Source of the DNA: an uncultured Alistipes sp.
Lineage (GTDB): Bacteria; Bacteroidota; Bacteroidia; Bacteroidales; UBA932
Reading direction: 5' to 3'
Length of the DNA: 64,000 nucleotides
Assembly: GCA_900550465.1 (NCBI GenBank)
Contig: URSC01000013.1
Span: 28,673 to 92,672 of the forward strand
Of this stretch, positions 33,039 to 42,346 are shown piece after piece. The notes below the pieces were generated by a model. That model was not told where the DNA came from. It made no database searches and saw only the letters and a program-made list of their open reading frames with translations. Every line of letters starts with the position of its first letter. Position 1 is the first letter of the stretch. A program made the translations under genes and the position numbers.

Positions 33039-33073
33039 AGAAGTCATACTTACGGACAGTATGACTTCTATTT
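33039..33073 (+). terminator. Hairpin with T-rich tail inside the polysaccharide locus
   Basis: AGAAGTCATAC (33039-33049) pairs perfectly with GTATGACTTCT (33059-33069) over a nine-base loop and is followed by ATTTATTT. It lies 17 bases after wbpA. It looks like a Rho-independent terminator or attenuator that would reduce transcription into the variable genes unless relieved. Confidence 0.65.
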
Positions 33074-33084
33074 ATTTATCTTCA

Positions 33085-34209
33085 ATGAAAATATGCCATC
33101 TTACGAGTGTCCACAGCAGTTCTGACACACGAATTTTTTATAAGGAGTGCATATCTCTTGCTCAAGCCGGGAACAATGTACTGCTGATTGCTCCCGGAAT
33201 ATCGAGAACAGAGAGAGGTGTCAACGTAATTGGCATTGGTATGCAGCCTAAAAGCCGTATGGCTCGAATGCTACTGACGACAAAAAGAATCTATAAAAAA
33301 TCCTTGGAACAAGATGCGGACATCTATCACCTGCACGATCCGGAATTGCTACCGTACGCTTTAAAATTAAAACGGAAAAGCAAATGTGTCATTTTCGATT
33401 CACACGAAAACATACTGGAATATATGGAGTCAAAATCATATATTCCCAAACCTGCCAGAAAAATCGTATCATCACTATTTAAAAGATATGCGACTCGTAT
33501 ACTGCGTAAAATAGATGGCATTATTTCTGTAACCCCCTCATTCTGTAATGACTTCAAGGCCATCAATCCAAATACGGCCTTAATAACCAATTATCCTTTT
33601 TCCCCCGATACCTCTGACAATTCCGAGACAATCAAAAAGCAACGGCAATTATGTTTTACCGGGGGAATCAGCGAACAATGGTGCATAGATTTAATACTTA
33701 AAGTCATAGAAGATATTCCAGAGACAAATATCGTTCTTTGCGGCTCATTTGACAATGATGAATACGAACGGAAACTGAAAGACATGCCTGCCTGGTCAAA
33801 ATGTAATTATTTAGGAATCCTGCCCTTCAACAAGGTAAAAGCCACTCAACAATCTTCAAGTATCGGGTTGTGTATATTGAAATACTCACAAAATACGAAT
33901 TTTAAAGAAGGCACATTGGGAAACACAAAACTTTTTGAGTACATGTCTTCTGGTACGGCCGTAGTCTGCACCGACTTCAATATCTGGTCTGAAATAATCG
34001 ACAGATATCATTGCGGAATAGTCGTGTCTCCTAATGACCCAGATGCAATAAGTAATGCCATAAATTATTTATTGTCCCACCCAGAAAAATGTATAGAGAT
34101 GGGTAAAAACGGGAAAAATGCAGTCACCCTTGAATTCAATTGGGAGACGCAGGCAGATTCTCTTGTGAAATTCTACAAGCAAATCACGGACAATGCTGCG
34201 CTCAAATAA
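33085..34209 (+). CDS. Glycosyltransferase, GT-B fold (family 4-like)
   Basis: A 374-residue cytoplasmic glycosyltransferase. The N-terminal half starts MKICHLTSVHSSSDTRIFYKEC, a common start for GT4 enzymes of O-antigen clusters. The C-terminal nucleotide-sugar-binding half contains LFEYMSSGTAVVCTDFN, the usual EX7E-like region. The donor and acceptor cannot be read from the sequence. I chose the ATG at 33085 because the earlier one at 33061 lies in the stem of the hairpin. It overlaps the polymerase gene by 17 bases. Base composition turns AT-rich from here on. Confidence 0.82.
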   Translation: MKICHLTSVHSSSDTRIFYKECISLAQAGNNVLLIAPGISRTERGVNVIGIGMQPKSRMARMLLTTKRIYKKSLEQDADIYHLHDPELLPYALKLKRKSKCVIFDSHENILEYMESKSYIPKPARKIVSSLFKRYATRILRKIDGIISVTPSFCNDFKAINPNTALITNYPFSPDTSDNSETIKKQRQLCFTGGISEQWCIDLILKVIEDIPETNIVLCGSFDNDEYERKLKDMPAWSKCNYLGILPFNKVKATQQSSSIGLCILKYSQNTNFKEGTLGNTKLFEYMSSGTAVVCTDFNIWSEIIDRYHCGIVVSPNDPDAISNAINYLLSHPEKCIEMGKNGKNAVTLEFNWETQADSLVKFYKQITDNAALK

Positions 34210-35548
34210 AACATCAAAAATTTTCAATGTAATATCATTCTCATACCTGGCGTATGTGGTAATACTATTTTATGTTGCAATACAGTATTTCCCGACTGCC
34301 TTCAAAACCAGTTATAACGGGCTGCTATTTCCGGCCGAACTGAATTTATTCCGTCTTATAACATCCATTATTCTTTGTCTGATTCTGTTACTTATAATAA
34401 GGCGACGTTATTGCAAACCGAAAAAAGTATCAGAAATGACAGTCTTATTACTTCTTATCCTTTATTTTATTCCAGGTCTGGTTATTTATAGCGTCACAAC
34501 AATAAGCAATGTATATTATTTCGCATATATTGTTTTTATGACAATGATGCTCATATCTGACCGTATAGTCAGGCGTCCCAAAGTCGGAATCCATATTAAA
34601 GGGATAAACAATAACATTGTCTTAAAAGTTCTGATAGCGGTCAGTCTGTTAACCACGGTCTATTTATCATTTGTATTCAAACAAGTATTTTCCTTTTCAA
34701 AATTACTGATAGTTCTCACTGATGTATATGAGACAAGAGCCACCGCACTGCAGGTACACTGGCTGATCATCACATTACAACAATGGGCCGTTTACTTTTG
34801 TGCATTTATGATTACATATTCGCTGCTAAATAAAAAATACCTGCTCACTGTCGTTTTTATTTTCTGTGAATTATTTTTCTTTATACTGCAAGGGAACCGC
34901 ATAGGCCTATTCGTTACCGTATTGGCTATTGTCTTTGGATGTTTTAAGAATATAAGTCCAAAAATAGTTTCTATTGGAACATTAAGTATTATTGTACTGA
35001 TTTTAATCGAGTGCATCATATGGGAGAACGGTGAGATAATCACTAACATCTTCAGAAGATTCAGCATTGTTCCTAACAGAATTGCATACCATTATTTTGA
35101 TTTTTTTCAATCCAACACTCCTGACCTACTTCGTTCCACATTCCCAAGAATCTCAGAGACAATGCTTGGATTACCGTCACCATACGCCAACATCGCTCAC
35201 ACAATTGGAGAGACATACTTTCACGCCGAAATGGGCGCAAATACCGGAATGATGGGCTCCGCAATGTTTACTTTCGGCATCTTCGGATTGGTAATCGAAC
35301 CGATTTGCATCGTACTATTCACACGTATATTGGACAAATGCACGATGCACATAACCAATAAATCCTTGCTGTTTTCCATCGCTGCGGTATTCTGCTCATT
35401 ACTTATAAACGCACCAAACGCCCTTGCCAACTGTCTTAGTCTATCCTACTACCTACTTTTGATCCTATCCCTATTATTTGTCTCTCTTGACAAGAACAAT
35501 GACAATTCAATAAAAGCCAAAACGACTGCCATACTACCCTCGTTATGA
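34193..35548 (+). CDS. Wzy-like polysaccharide polymerase
   Basis: A 451-residue inner-membrane protein with about ten or more hydrophobic spans and one larger periplasmic loop (about 280-350). That loop contains RISETMLGLPSPYANIAHTIGE. This topology fits a Wzy polymerase that links repeat units on the periplasmic side. Wzy proteins have little sequence conservation, so the call rests on topology and on its place between glycosyltransferases and a Wzx-type flippase. It overlaps both neighbours by a few bases. Codon use is AT-rich. Confidence 0.75.
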   Translation: MLRSNKTSKIFNVISFSYLAYVVILFYVAIQYFPTAFKTSYNGLLFPAELNLFRLITSIILCLILLLIIRRRYCKPKKVSEMTVLLLLILYFIPGLVIYSVTTISNVYYFAYIVFMTMMLISDRIVRRPKVGIHIKGINNNIVLKVLIAVSLLTTVYLSFVFKQVFSFSKLLIVLTDVYETRATALQVHWLIITLQQWAVYFCAFMITYSLLNKKYLLTVVFIFCELFFFILQGNRIGLFVTVLAIVFGCFKNISPKIVSIGTLSIIVLILIECIIWENGEIITNIFRRFSIVPNRIAYHYFDFFQSNTPDLLRSTFPRISETMLGLPSPYANIAHTIGETYFHAEMGANTGMMGSAMFTFGIFGLVIEPICIVLFTRILDKCTMHITNKSLLFSIAAVFCSLLINAPNALANCLSLSYYLLLILSLLFVSLDKNNDNSIKAKTTAILPSL

Positions 35549-36630
35549 AAATCCTGTATATCACATATATCGACTTAAATGCTCCTCAAACCTCCGGATC
35601 CAGTGTAAGACCGAACAAAATGCTTCACGCATTTCTTGAATCGGGGCATACAGTTAAGCTTTTAAGCGGCAGTACAGAATATATACATAGAACACAACGC
35701 AAACATTCCATAAAAGAGATTCTTTCATGGCTAGAAAACGAAACGCCTGATATATGCTATATTGAATCCAGTACCTATCCAATAATATTCCATGCAGACA
35801 GGAAACTTATCAAGCGAATACATAAGCTAGGCATCCCCATTGGATATTTCTACCGTGATTTCTACAGAAAATTCCCCAAGCTGTTTCCTCGGAGAAAAGG
35901 GTTTGTGAATTTCATTAAAGAATCATTTCTAAATATCCTACAATATAAAACAGACAAAATACTGAATTATGCAGATATAATATACCTGCCGAGCATTCAA
36001 GCAAAACGTCTGTTCGATTATAAGGATATGAGAGCGCTGCCTCCCGCCGGTGACAACAAATTAATACCACACCCCTATAATAAAACGATAATCTACGTAG
36101 GCGGCATATCAAAGCACTATGGCGGAGATTTGTTGATAGAAGCATTCAAATTACTGAACAGTGATGCATCTGAATATAAGCTAATGCTTGTATGCCGTGA
36201 AAATGAATGGAGCAAAGTGCCGGAAGAGGATAAGCATTATCCATGGTTGCAATGCTTTCATGCATCAGGAGAAGCACTCGCACAATTATACGCAGCAGCA
36301 GCAGCAGCAATCATAACAAAACCGGACAATGAGTATAACAACCTTGCAATATCCGTGAAACTCTTCGAATACATGAGTTATGGCCTACCTGTCATATCTA
36401 CTGATAATGATGCCATGTCCGATATTATAAGGCATTACGGACTTGGACTCATCGCTTCGTCAGCAGAAGAATTAGCGAATGCAGTCAAATCGATGCTTAG
36501 CAATAAGGACCTCTACGACAATTTCTGCCAAAACACTGCAACTGCTCTAAATAACAATAATTTATGGGCCAACAGGGCAGAACAGGTTGTTAAGGATCTG
36601 AGCGCACTCAAATCTAACAAACAACATTGA
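35545..36630 (+). CDS. Glycosyltransferase, GT-B fold
   Basis: A 361-residue glycosyltransferase with the C-terminal GT1/GT4 pattern SVKLFEYMSYGLPVISTDND and an N-terminal start of MKILYITYIDLNAPQTSGSS. It overlaps the polymerase gene by four bases. A run of six GCA codons (36292-36309) encodes six alanines in the region LYAAAAAAIITKPD. That tract could change length in whole codons without breaking the frame. Sugar specificity is unknown. It is one of four predicted glycosyltransferases in the locus. Confidence 0.82.
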   Translation: MKILYITYIDLNAPQTSGSSVRPNKMLHAFLESGHTVKLLSGSTEYIHRTQRKHSIKEILSWLENETPDICYIESSTYPIIFHADRKLIKRIHKLGIPIGYFYRDFYRKFPKLFPRRKGFVNFIKESFLNILQYKTDKILNYADIIYLPSIQAKRLFDYKDMRALPPAGDNKLIPHPYNKTIIYVGGISKHYGGDLLIEAFKLLNSDASEYKLMLVCRENEWSKVPEEDKHYPWLQCFHASGEALAQLYAAAAAAIITKPDNEYNNLAISVKLFEYMSYGLPVISTDNDAMSDIIRHYGLGLIASSAEELANAVKSMLSNKDLYDNFCQNTATALNNNNLWANRAEQVVKDLSALKSNKQH

Positions 36631-36647
36631 CGCCTATATCAAAACAG

Positions 36648-37931
36648 ATGTCAAACATTTGCGCAAGAATAGCATCTCTGCTGAAAAATGGATTTGGCCA
36701 CGTATTCATCGGTACCTTCCTGAACAAAGGTATTGCGATGATATCATCCGTAATCGTCGCAAGGATTATTGACAAGACAGAATACGCATACCTAAGTTAT
36801 TCTGAAACACTTTACGGTTATTTAATTTTATTCGCCGGATTAGGTATGTCTTCCGGACTGTTGAAAGTATGCTCCGGAAAAACGGCAGGACCACAAGACA
36901 AAGCATATCTATCTTATGCCGCAAAATGGGGCGCCGGCTTTGAGGCATTAGTCACAATATGTCTCATCATAATATGCTCAGCCGTGACGCTACCCTTTCC
37001 AGAAGCCAGATTCTATATCATTTCCACCGCTTTGTATCCGGCTGTTTATTCCATATATGACACTCTTGTCTGCTATATCAGGGCAAAACAAAAAAACATA
37101 CTATTTGCCCGACTCAATGTCCTATATTCTTTATTGACATGCGTATTCAGCATTATTCTGGTTCTTTGGATCAATGCTATCGGTATAGTCATTGCACGGT
37201 ATCTCGTTTTAATTTGCATTGGCGCCATTGCGTTGTTCTCAATTAAAAACTCTTTCACCGCTCAAGACTGCTCCACTATCAGCAAATCCGAGAAACGCTC
37301 ATTTTGGATTATGTCCTTATCGTTGATGGCCGCCAATATTTTCTCAGGGATGATGCCGTTCAACGAAAACCTTCTAATTAGTAATCTTATTGCCGACGAA
37401 GTTACAACTGCAAATTTCAGAGTGGCCAGTCTATTTCCTCAATTGCTGCTCTTGGTATCGCAGGCTCTCATGATTTACTTCTTTCCCATTGTGTCAGAAA
37501 TGGACAATCATGGAGCAGACACTGTAACAATAAAAAAATACATCATTAAAATCGGCATCCTTAATTTTGTATTGGTTATTTTCTCTTTACTAATCGGTAT
37601 TGTCCTGACGCCATTTCTTATATCTTTTTTCTATACTCAGAAATATGCTGACGCTATCCCTATCGCTTACCTATTATGGATAATGCGAGGGATAAACGCA
37701 GCGATAAGAATTGTTCCAATGAATATGCTTATAGCAGTCAGGGCTTACAAGTTTAATTTAATTATGTCTGCCTTCTCAGCGTTTATCCAACTATTGCTGG
37801 ACTGGTATTTCATAAAACATTTTGGAATAGTCGGAGTAGCCTATGGGACAATAGCCGTTTACCTGATAAGCGGTATCATCTACTGGGTATTCCTACTCAA
37901 CCGTCTAAAAACAAACAAAACTCTTTTATGA
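36648..37931 (+). CDS. Wzx-type repeat-unit flippase
   Basis: A polytopic membrane protein of about 427 residues with roughly 12 spans. It resembles MOP-superfamily exporters such as Wzx, which flip lipid-linked repeat units across the inner membrane. GFGHVFIGTFLNKGIAMISS near the start is the usual first helix of the family. The ATG at 36648 is taken; a TTG at 36627 overlapping the previous stop is an alternative. It overlaps the ATP-grasp gene by four bases. Together with the Wzy-like protein it indicates a Wzx/Wzy-dependent capsule or O-antigen. Confidence 0.87.
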   Translation: MSNICARIASLLKNGFGHVFIGTFLNKGIAMISSVIVARIIDKTEYAYLSYSETLYGYLILFAGLGMSSGLLKVCSGKTAGPQDKAYLSYAAKWGAGFEALVTICLIIICSAVTLPFPEARFYIISTALYPAVYSIYDTLVCYIRAKQKNILFARLNVLYSLLTCVFSIILVLWINAIGIVIARYLVLICIGAIALFSIKNSFTAQDCSTISKSEKRSFWIMSLSLMAANIFSGMMPFNENLLISNLIADEVTTANFRVASLFPQLLLLVSQALMIYFFPIVSEMDNHGADTVTIKKYIIKIGILNFVLVIFSLLIGIVLTPFLISFFYTQKYADAIPIAYLLWIMRGINAAIRIVPMNMLIAVRAYKFNLIMSAFSAFIQLLLDWYFIKHFGIVGVAYGTIAVYLISGIIYWVFLLNRLKTNKTLL

Positions 37932-38914
37932 ATAAATTATGTAAAAAGGTCTTAAAAAAGCCTTATACTTACTTAATGTTCTGCAAAAACACCATTAAAG
38001 GCGCATACTGTCAATTCATCACGAAGCATTTTCCCCAATTGAACGCCAGGACCGAGATGAAACGCCAAAAACAAACCGAACTTCTACGACCGGTGAATAT
38101 AAAAGAACCGATTTATTTTAATGAGAAAATGCTTTGGTTGAAATACTATTTATATAATCAGAGTCCCGTCATCGCACAATGCTACAACAAATATACAGTA
38201 AGAAAATACGTAGAAAGCAAAGGCCTCGGCTATATCCTCAATGATTTATATGGTGTCTGGAATAATATTGATGACATCCCGTGGACAAATCTTCCTGAAG
38301 AATTTGTCATCAAACTCTCCAACGGTTACTATGGCCATGTATTTAAACACAAAGATAATGAACTCGATATTGCCGCCGCAAAAAAGACTTTAGAAGAGAC
38401 ACAGCGACGCTGTAAATACGCATTTAAAATATCCGGTGACTTATTTGCATACGGGACAACTCCTGTATATATATGCGAACGCCTTCTGCACTCTGATTAT
38501 GGCTATTCTTCTCCTGAGGATTATAAATTCTATTGTTTCAATGGCGTTCCGGTTCTATTAAATTATTTTGTAAATCGCAGATATGTTAATGGACAAATGT
38601 CCTATGATATGGTCCATCTTGACTTGAGGAATTTCTCTTTCAGACCAGACATAGAACTCGGCTGCTCTGAGAATGTCAAAGAATTTCCTAAAAGTCTTAA
38701 TCAAATGATAGAAATAGCAAAAATCCTTTCTCGGGACTTTCCATTTGTCAGGGTTGACCTATACGAGGAAAACGGCAAACCTGTTTTTGGAGAACTAACA
38801 TTCACACCATACCATTCACAAACCAAGACGTCCCTTATCGAATTAGGGAATCTGCTAGATCTCAGCAATATAGATAAATATTACAAAATTCTTTTACCTG
38901 ATACTACTGCATAA
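37928..38914 (+). CDS. ATP-grasp (TupA-like) polysaccharide-locus enzyme
   Basis: A 328-residue cytoplasmic protein resembling the TupA-like ATP-grasp family. Supporting blocks are FNEKMLWLKYYLYNQSPVIA, the nucleotide-binding lysine region EFVIKLSNGYYGHVF, and the C-terminal metal-binding stretch FVRVDLYEENGKPVFGELTF. TupA-type proteins are named for teichuronopeptide synthesis, so an amide or peptide-like bond to a uronic acid is possible. That would suit the uronic-acid sugar of this locus, but it is inference. The gene is linked by overlap or abutment to its neighbours on both sides. Confidence 0.78.
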   Translation: MNKLCKKVLKKPYTYLMFCKNTIKGAYCQFITKHFPQLNARTEMKRQKQTELLRPVNIKEPIYFNEKMLWLKYYLYNQSPVIAQCYNKYTVRKYVESKGLGYILNDLYGVWNNIDDIPWTNLPEEFVIKLSNGYYGHVFKHKDNELDIAAAKKTLEETQRRCKYAFKISGDLFAYGTTPVYICERLLHSDYGYSSPEDYKFYCFNGVPVLLNYFVNRRYVNGQMSYDMVHLDLRNFSFRPDIELGCSENVKEFPKSLNQMIEIAKILSRDFPFVRVDLYEENGKPVFGELTFTPYHSQTKTSLIELGNLLDLSNIDKYYKILLPDTTA

Positions 38915-40056
38915 TGCATATTCTTTTTGTCACACGGGGTTGTCGTTCTCAAGCCTACCCTCTTTTAGGTATTTTTGAGACGGACCAAGCCAAGGCTCTT
39001 TGTTCGCTTGGTCTCAAAATCTCCTATCTGGCAATTGATCTGCGCTCCATACGCAGACGTAGAAAATTAGGATACCATTTTTATAATAACGATAGTTTTG
39101 ATGTATTTGAATTGTCATTACCTATAGGAGCTGTCCCAATAAAGCTGTTTACATTCATCGGACGTCTATGCGCCCTTTTCCTATATCGTAAAGTCGTAAA
39201 AAAGAATGGCGTCCCTGACATAATACACTCTCATTTTGCCAATATAGGAACCATAGCGTCTGTTTTGAAACGTAAATACAATGTCCCTTTAGTCCATACC
39301 GAACACTCTTCTGAAATTATATACAACAAGATAGACTCGATAAAGAAAAGACTTTATGGTAAAGTCTATACAGATGCCGATGCTGTTATCGCCGTCTCTC
39401 CTGCTCTCCAAAAAGCATTGAGGGACACTTTTAAAGTTGATGCCTTGATGATTTTCAACATCATTGACTTTAATACTTTTACCAATATCAGAAATATCAA
39501 CAGCAACAATACTTTCACTTTCGTATCTGTTGGAGGTCTCATTTATAGAAAAGGTTTTGATTTACTGATTACCGCTTTCGCTGAATTAAGTAAAGATATA
39601 AACGCCAACCTGATAATAGTAGGTCAAGGCCCATTACTGCCATCACTTCAAGACCTCAGCTGCAAATTGAATGTCGCAGACAAAATCACATTCACAGGGA
39701 ATCTGGACAGAGAGAGTATCGCAGAGATAATGAGTAACTCACAAGCCTTCGTCCTTGCATCCAGAGGAGAAACCTTCGGTGTCGTATATGCTGAAGCAAT
39801 GGCCGCCGGCCTGCCTGTAATCGCCACAAAATGTGGCGGTCCTGAATCGTTTGTGAATAGCGGCAATGGCATCTTGGCTCCTACAGACAATATTCAAGAA
39901 CTCGTAAAGGCGATGAAATACATATACAATAACATTGGGCAATATGATAGTATGAAATTAAGAAATCAGGCCTATTTTATGTTTTCCTATCAGAGTATCG
40001 GACAAAAAATCATCAATCTATACAACACTATCATAAGTCATAATATGACAAAATGA
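38914..40056 (+). CDS. Glycosyltransferase family 4
   Basis: A 380-residue GT-B glycosyltransferase. The N-terminus is MHILFVTRGCRSQAYPLLGI. HSHFANIGTIASVLKRKYNV and PLVHTEHSSE are typical of family 4. The C-terminal donor site is LASRGETFGVVYAEAMAAGL, the EX7E motif with both glutamates. The start codon uses the last base of the preceding stop. It overlaps the next glycosyltransferase gene by four bases. The added sugar is unknown. Confidence 0.88.
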   Translation: MHILFVTRGCRSQAYPLLGIFETDQAKALCSLGLKISYLAIDLRSIRRRRKLGYHFYNNDSFDVFELSLPIGAVPIKLFTFIGRLCALFLYRKVVKKNGVPDIIHSHFANIGTIASVLKRKYNVPLVHTEHSSEIIYNKIDSIKKRLYGKVYTDADAVIAVSPALQKALRDTFKVDALMIFNIIDFNTFTNIRNINSNNTFTFVSVGGLIYRKGFDLLITAFAELSKDINANLIIVGQGPLLPSLQDLSCKLNVADKITFTGNLDRESIAEIMSNSQAFVLASRGETFGVVYAEAMAAGLPVIATKCGGPESFVNSGNGILAPTDNIQELVKAMKYIYNNIGQYDSMKLRNQAYFMFSYQSIGQKIINLYNTIISHNMTK

Positions 40057-41279
40057 AAATACTGCTGATTAATCATTATGCCGGAGCTCCGGAACTAGGT
40101 ATGGAGTTCCGGCCATTCTATATGGCCAAGGAATGGGGAAAACTTGGACATGAGACTCTTATCATCGGAGGCAGTTTTTCACACCTAAGAAGGAAGCAGC
40201 CGTCTGAAAGAGACACCTATATAGAAGGTGTTCATTATTCGTGGGTCAGAGTGAACAAATATGCCGGAAATGGTATTGGAAGAATCATTTCGATGTTCCT
40301 TTTTATTCTTAAGTTATTTTTTAGATTCCGACATTACTTGGGAGATTTTCAGCCTGACATAGTTATCGCTTCTTCTACCTACCCCATGGACATCTATCCT
40401 GCACGAAAGATTGCAAGACATTATCATGCTAAGTTGATATACGAGGTTCATGACTTATGGCCTCTGTCTCCGATGGAGTTGGGCGGCTATTCAAAGAATC
40501 ATCCTTTTATCAGAGTTGTGCAACGTGCGGAGAATTACTGCTACCGTCATGTAGATGCTGTTGTCTCTATGTTGCCTGCAGCAGAGCAGCACATGATTGA
40601 ACATGGGTTGGAAAAAGGTAAATTTAATTATGTGCCGAATGGCATAGACCTGACAGAATGGAATACTTCAGATGATATAGACAATCCGTACGCAGAGGAC
40701 TTACAAAAATTCAAGGACGATGGTTGCTTCATTTTATGTTATACAGGAGGTCATGCCATATCCAATGCTTTGGACGTTCTTTTAGATGCATTAAAAATAA
40801 TTGCAGATACAGATATTAAATGTCTGCTAGTCGGTAATGGACAAGAAAAATTACGTTTAATGAAACGTGTGGAACAAGAAGGGATAAGGAATGTGTTTTT
40901 TTATAATCCGGTTCCTAAAAGCAAAATACCACCGTTACTCAAATCAGTAGATGCGCTGTATATCGGATGGCATAAAAGCCCACTTTATCAATATGGCATT
41001 TCACCTAATAAATTATTGGATTATATGATGGCCGGCAAACCAATCATTCACTCCGTATGCGCAGCAAATGATTGGGTAAAAGATGCAGAATGCGGAATCT
41101 CAGTTGACGTTGAAAATCCGCAAGCTATCAGTGATGCCATAATAGCACTTAAAAACATGCCTGAAATAGATAGGGAGAGACTTGGAGAAAATGGACGTAG
41201 ATACGTTCTTGCAAATCACACGTATGGAGTTCTAGCAAAGCGTTTTGCAGATGTAATGACAAATATTCTGAAGAAATGA
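40053..41279 (+). CDS. Glycosyltransferase family 4 (WbuB-like)
   Basis: A 408-residue glycosyltransferase that resembles the WbuB group. The N-terminus MKILLINHYAGAPELGMEFR, the EVHDLWPLSPMELGGY block and the donor-site segment GISPNKLLDYMMAGKPIIHS support this. WbuB-like enzymes add amino or deoxy-amino sugars early in O-antigen repeat units, so it could use the ManNAc3NAcA donor, but this is inference. It overlaps the 2-epimerase gene by four bases. It is the last gene of the AT-rich block. Confidence 0.87.
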   Translation: MKILLINHYAGAPELGMEFRPFYMAKEWGKLGHETLIIGGSFSHLRRKQPSERDTYIEGVHYSWVRVNKYAGNGIGRIISMFLFILKLFFRFRHYLGDFQPDIVIASSTYPMDIYPARKIARHYHAKLIYEVHDLWPLSPMELGGYSKNHPFIRVVQRAENYCYRHVDAVVSMLPAAEQHMIEHGLEKGKFNYVPNGIDLTEWNTSDDIDNPYAEDLQKFKDDGCFILCYTGGHAISNALDVLLDALKIIADTDIKCLLVGNGQEKLRLMKRVEQEGIRNVFFYNPVPKSKIPPLLKSVDALYIGWHKSPLYQYGISPNKLLDYMMAGKPIIHSVCAANDWVKDAECGISVDVENPQAISDAIIALKNMPEIDRERLGENGRRYVLANHTYGVLAKRFADVMTNILKK

Positions 41280-42346
41280 AAATAGTAACAGTTATCGGGG
41301 CGCGTCCCCAGTTCATCAAGGCAGCTGTAGTAAGCAGAGCGATAGCTGCACATAAGGATATCAAGGAAGTGATTGTCCACACCGGGCAGCACTTCGATGC
41401 CAATATGAGCGACATCTTTTTCGAGGAGATGTGCATTCCGAAGCCCGACTACAATCTGAATGTCAACGGTCTCGGCCACGGTGCCATGACCGGACAGATG
41501 CTGGAGAAGATAGAGGCGGTGCTTCTTCAGGAAAAACCGGATTGGGTTCTGGTGTACGGAGACACGAACTCGACCATCGCAGGAGCACTTGCCGCAAAGA
41601 AGCTCCACATCAAAGTGGCTCATGTGGAGGCAGGACTCCGCTCATTCAACATGGACATGCCCGAGGAGATAAATAGAATCCTCACGGACCGCATCAGCGA
41701 CATACTTTTCTGCCCGACAGAGACGGCCGTGAATAACTTGAAAAAGGAGGGTTATGAGAATATAAACTGCCGGATAGTCCGCAATGGCGATGTAATGCAG
41801 GACGCCGCATTGTTTTATGCAGGCAGAGCAGAGCGTCCCAAAGCTGACATACCGGAAGACTTTGTACTGTGTTCAGTTCACCGTGCCGAGAACACCGATG
41901 ATCCGGAACGCCTCAGGAACATTTTCTCCGCCCTTGAGGAGATATCAAAAACCTGCCGGGTAGTCTTGCCTCTGCATCCCAGAACTAAAGGCAAACTCTC
42001 CGCCATCGGATACGACACCAACAACTCGCACATACTCTTCATCGAACCGGTCGGCTATCTTGAAATGGTATGGATGCTCAAGCACTGCCGCCTGGTCATG
42101 ACCGACAGCGGCGGACTGCAGAAAGAAGCCTACTTCTTCGACAAATACTGCATAACCTTAAGGGATGAAACGGAATGGGTGGAATTGGTTAAATACGGAT
42201 ACAATTTTCTGGCAGGAGATGATAAGGGAAAAATTATTTCACTTTACAACCATATATCGGATAAAAACAATATAGAACAAAAAACACCGTTATATGGGAA
42301 TGGAAATGCAGGCGATTTAATCGTTGAAACATTAAGAAATTACTAA
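41276..42346 (+). CDS. wbpI: Non-hydrolysing UDP-sugar 2-epimerase (WbpI/WecB-type)
   Basis: A 356-residue epimerase. Family blocks are GARPQFIKAA, HTGQHFDANMSDIFF, VYGDTNSTIAGALAAKK, HVEAGLRSF and DSGGLQKEAYF. Non-hydrolysing members convert UDP-GlcNAc to UDP-ManNAc (WecB) or UDP-GlcNAc3NAcA to UDP-ManNAc3NAcA (WbpI). Because wbpA, wbpB, wbpE and wbpD are all present in the locus and no wecC-type second dehydrogenase is needed, the WbpI role is the better reading. The stop abuts the start of the large FAD/Fe-S gene. Base composition returns to that of the flanks here. Confidence 0.87.
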   Translation: MKIVTVIGARPQFIKAAVVSRAIAAHKDIKEVIVHTGQHFDANMSDIFFEEMCIPKPDYNLNVNGLGHGAMTGQMLEKIEAVLLQEKPDWVLVYGDTNSTIAGALAAKKLHIKVAHVEAGLRSFNMDMPEEINRILTDRISDILFCPTETAVNNLKKEGYENINCRIVRNGDVMQDAALFYAGRAERPKADIPEDFVLCSVHRAENTDDPERLRNIFSALEEISKTCRVVLPLHPRTKGKLSAIGYDTNNSHILFIEPVGYLEMVWMLKHCRLVMTDSGGLQKEAYFFDKYCITLRDETEWVELVKYGYNFLAGDDKGKIISLYNHISDKNNIEQKTPLYGNGNAGDLIVETLRNY

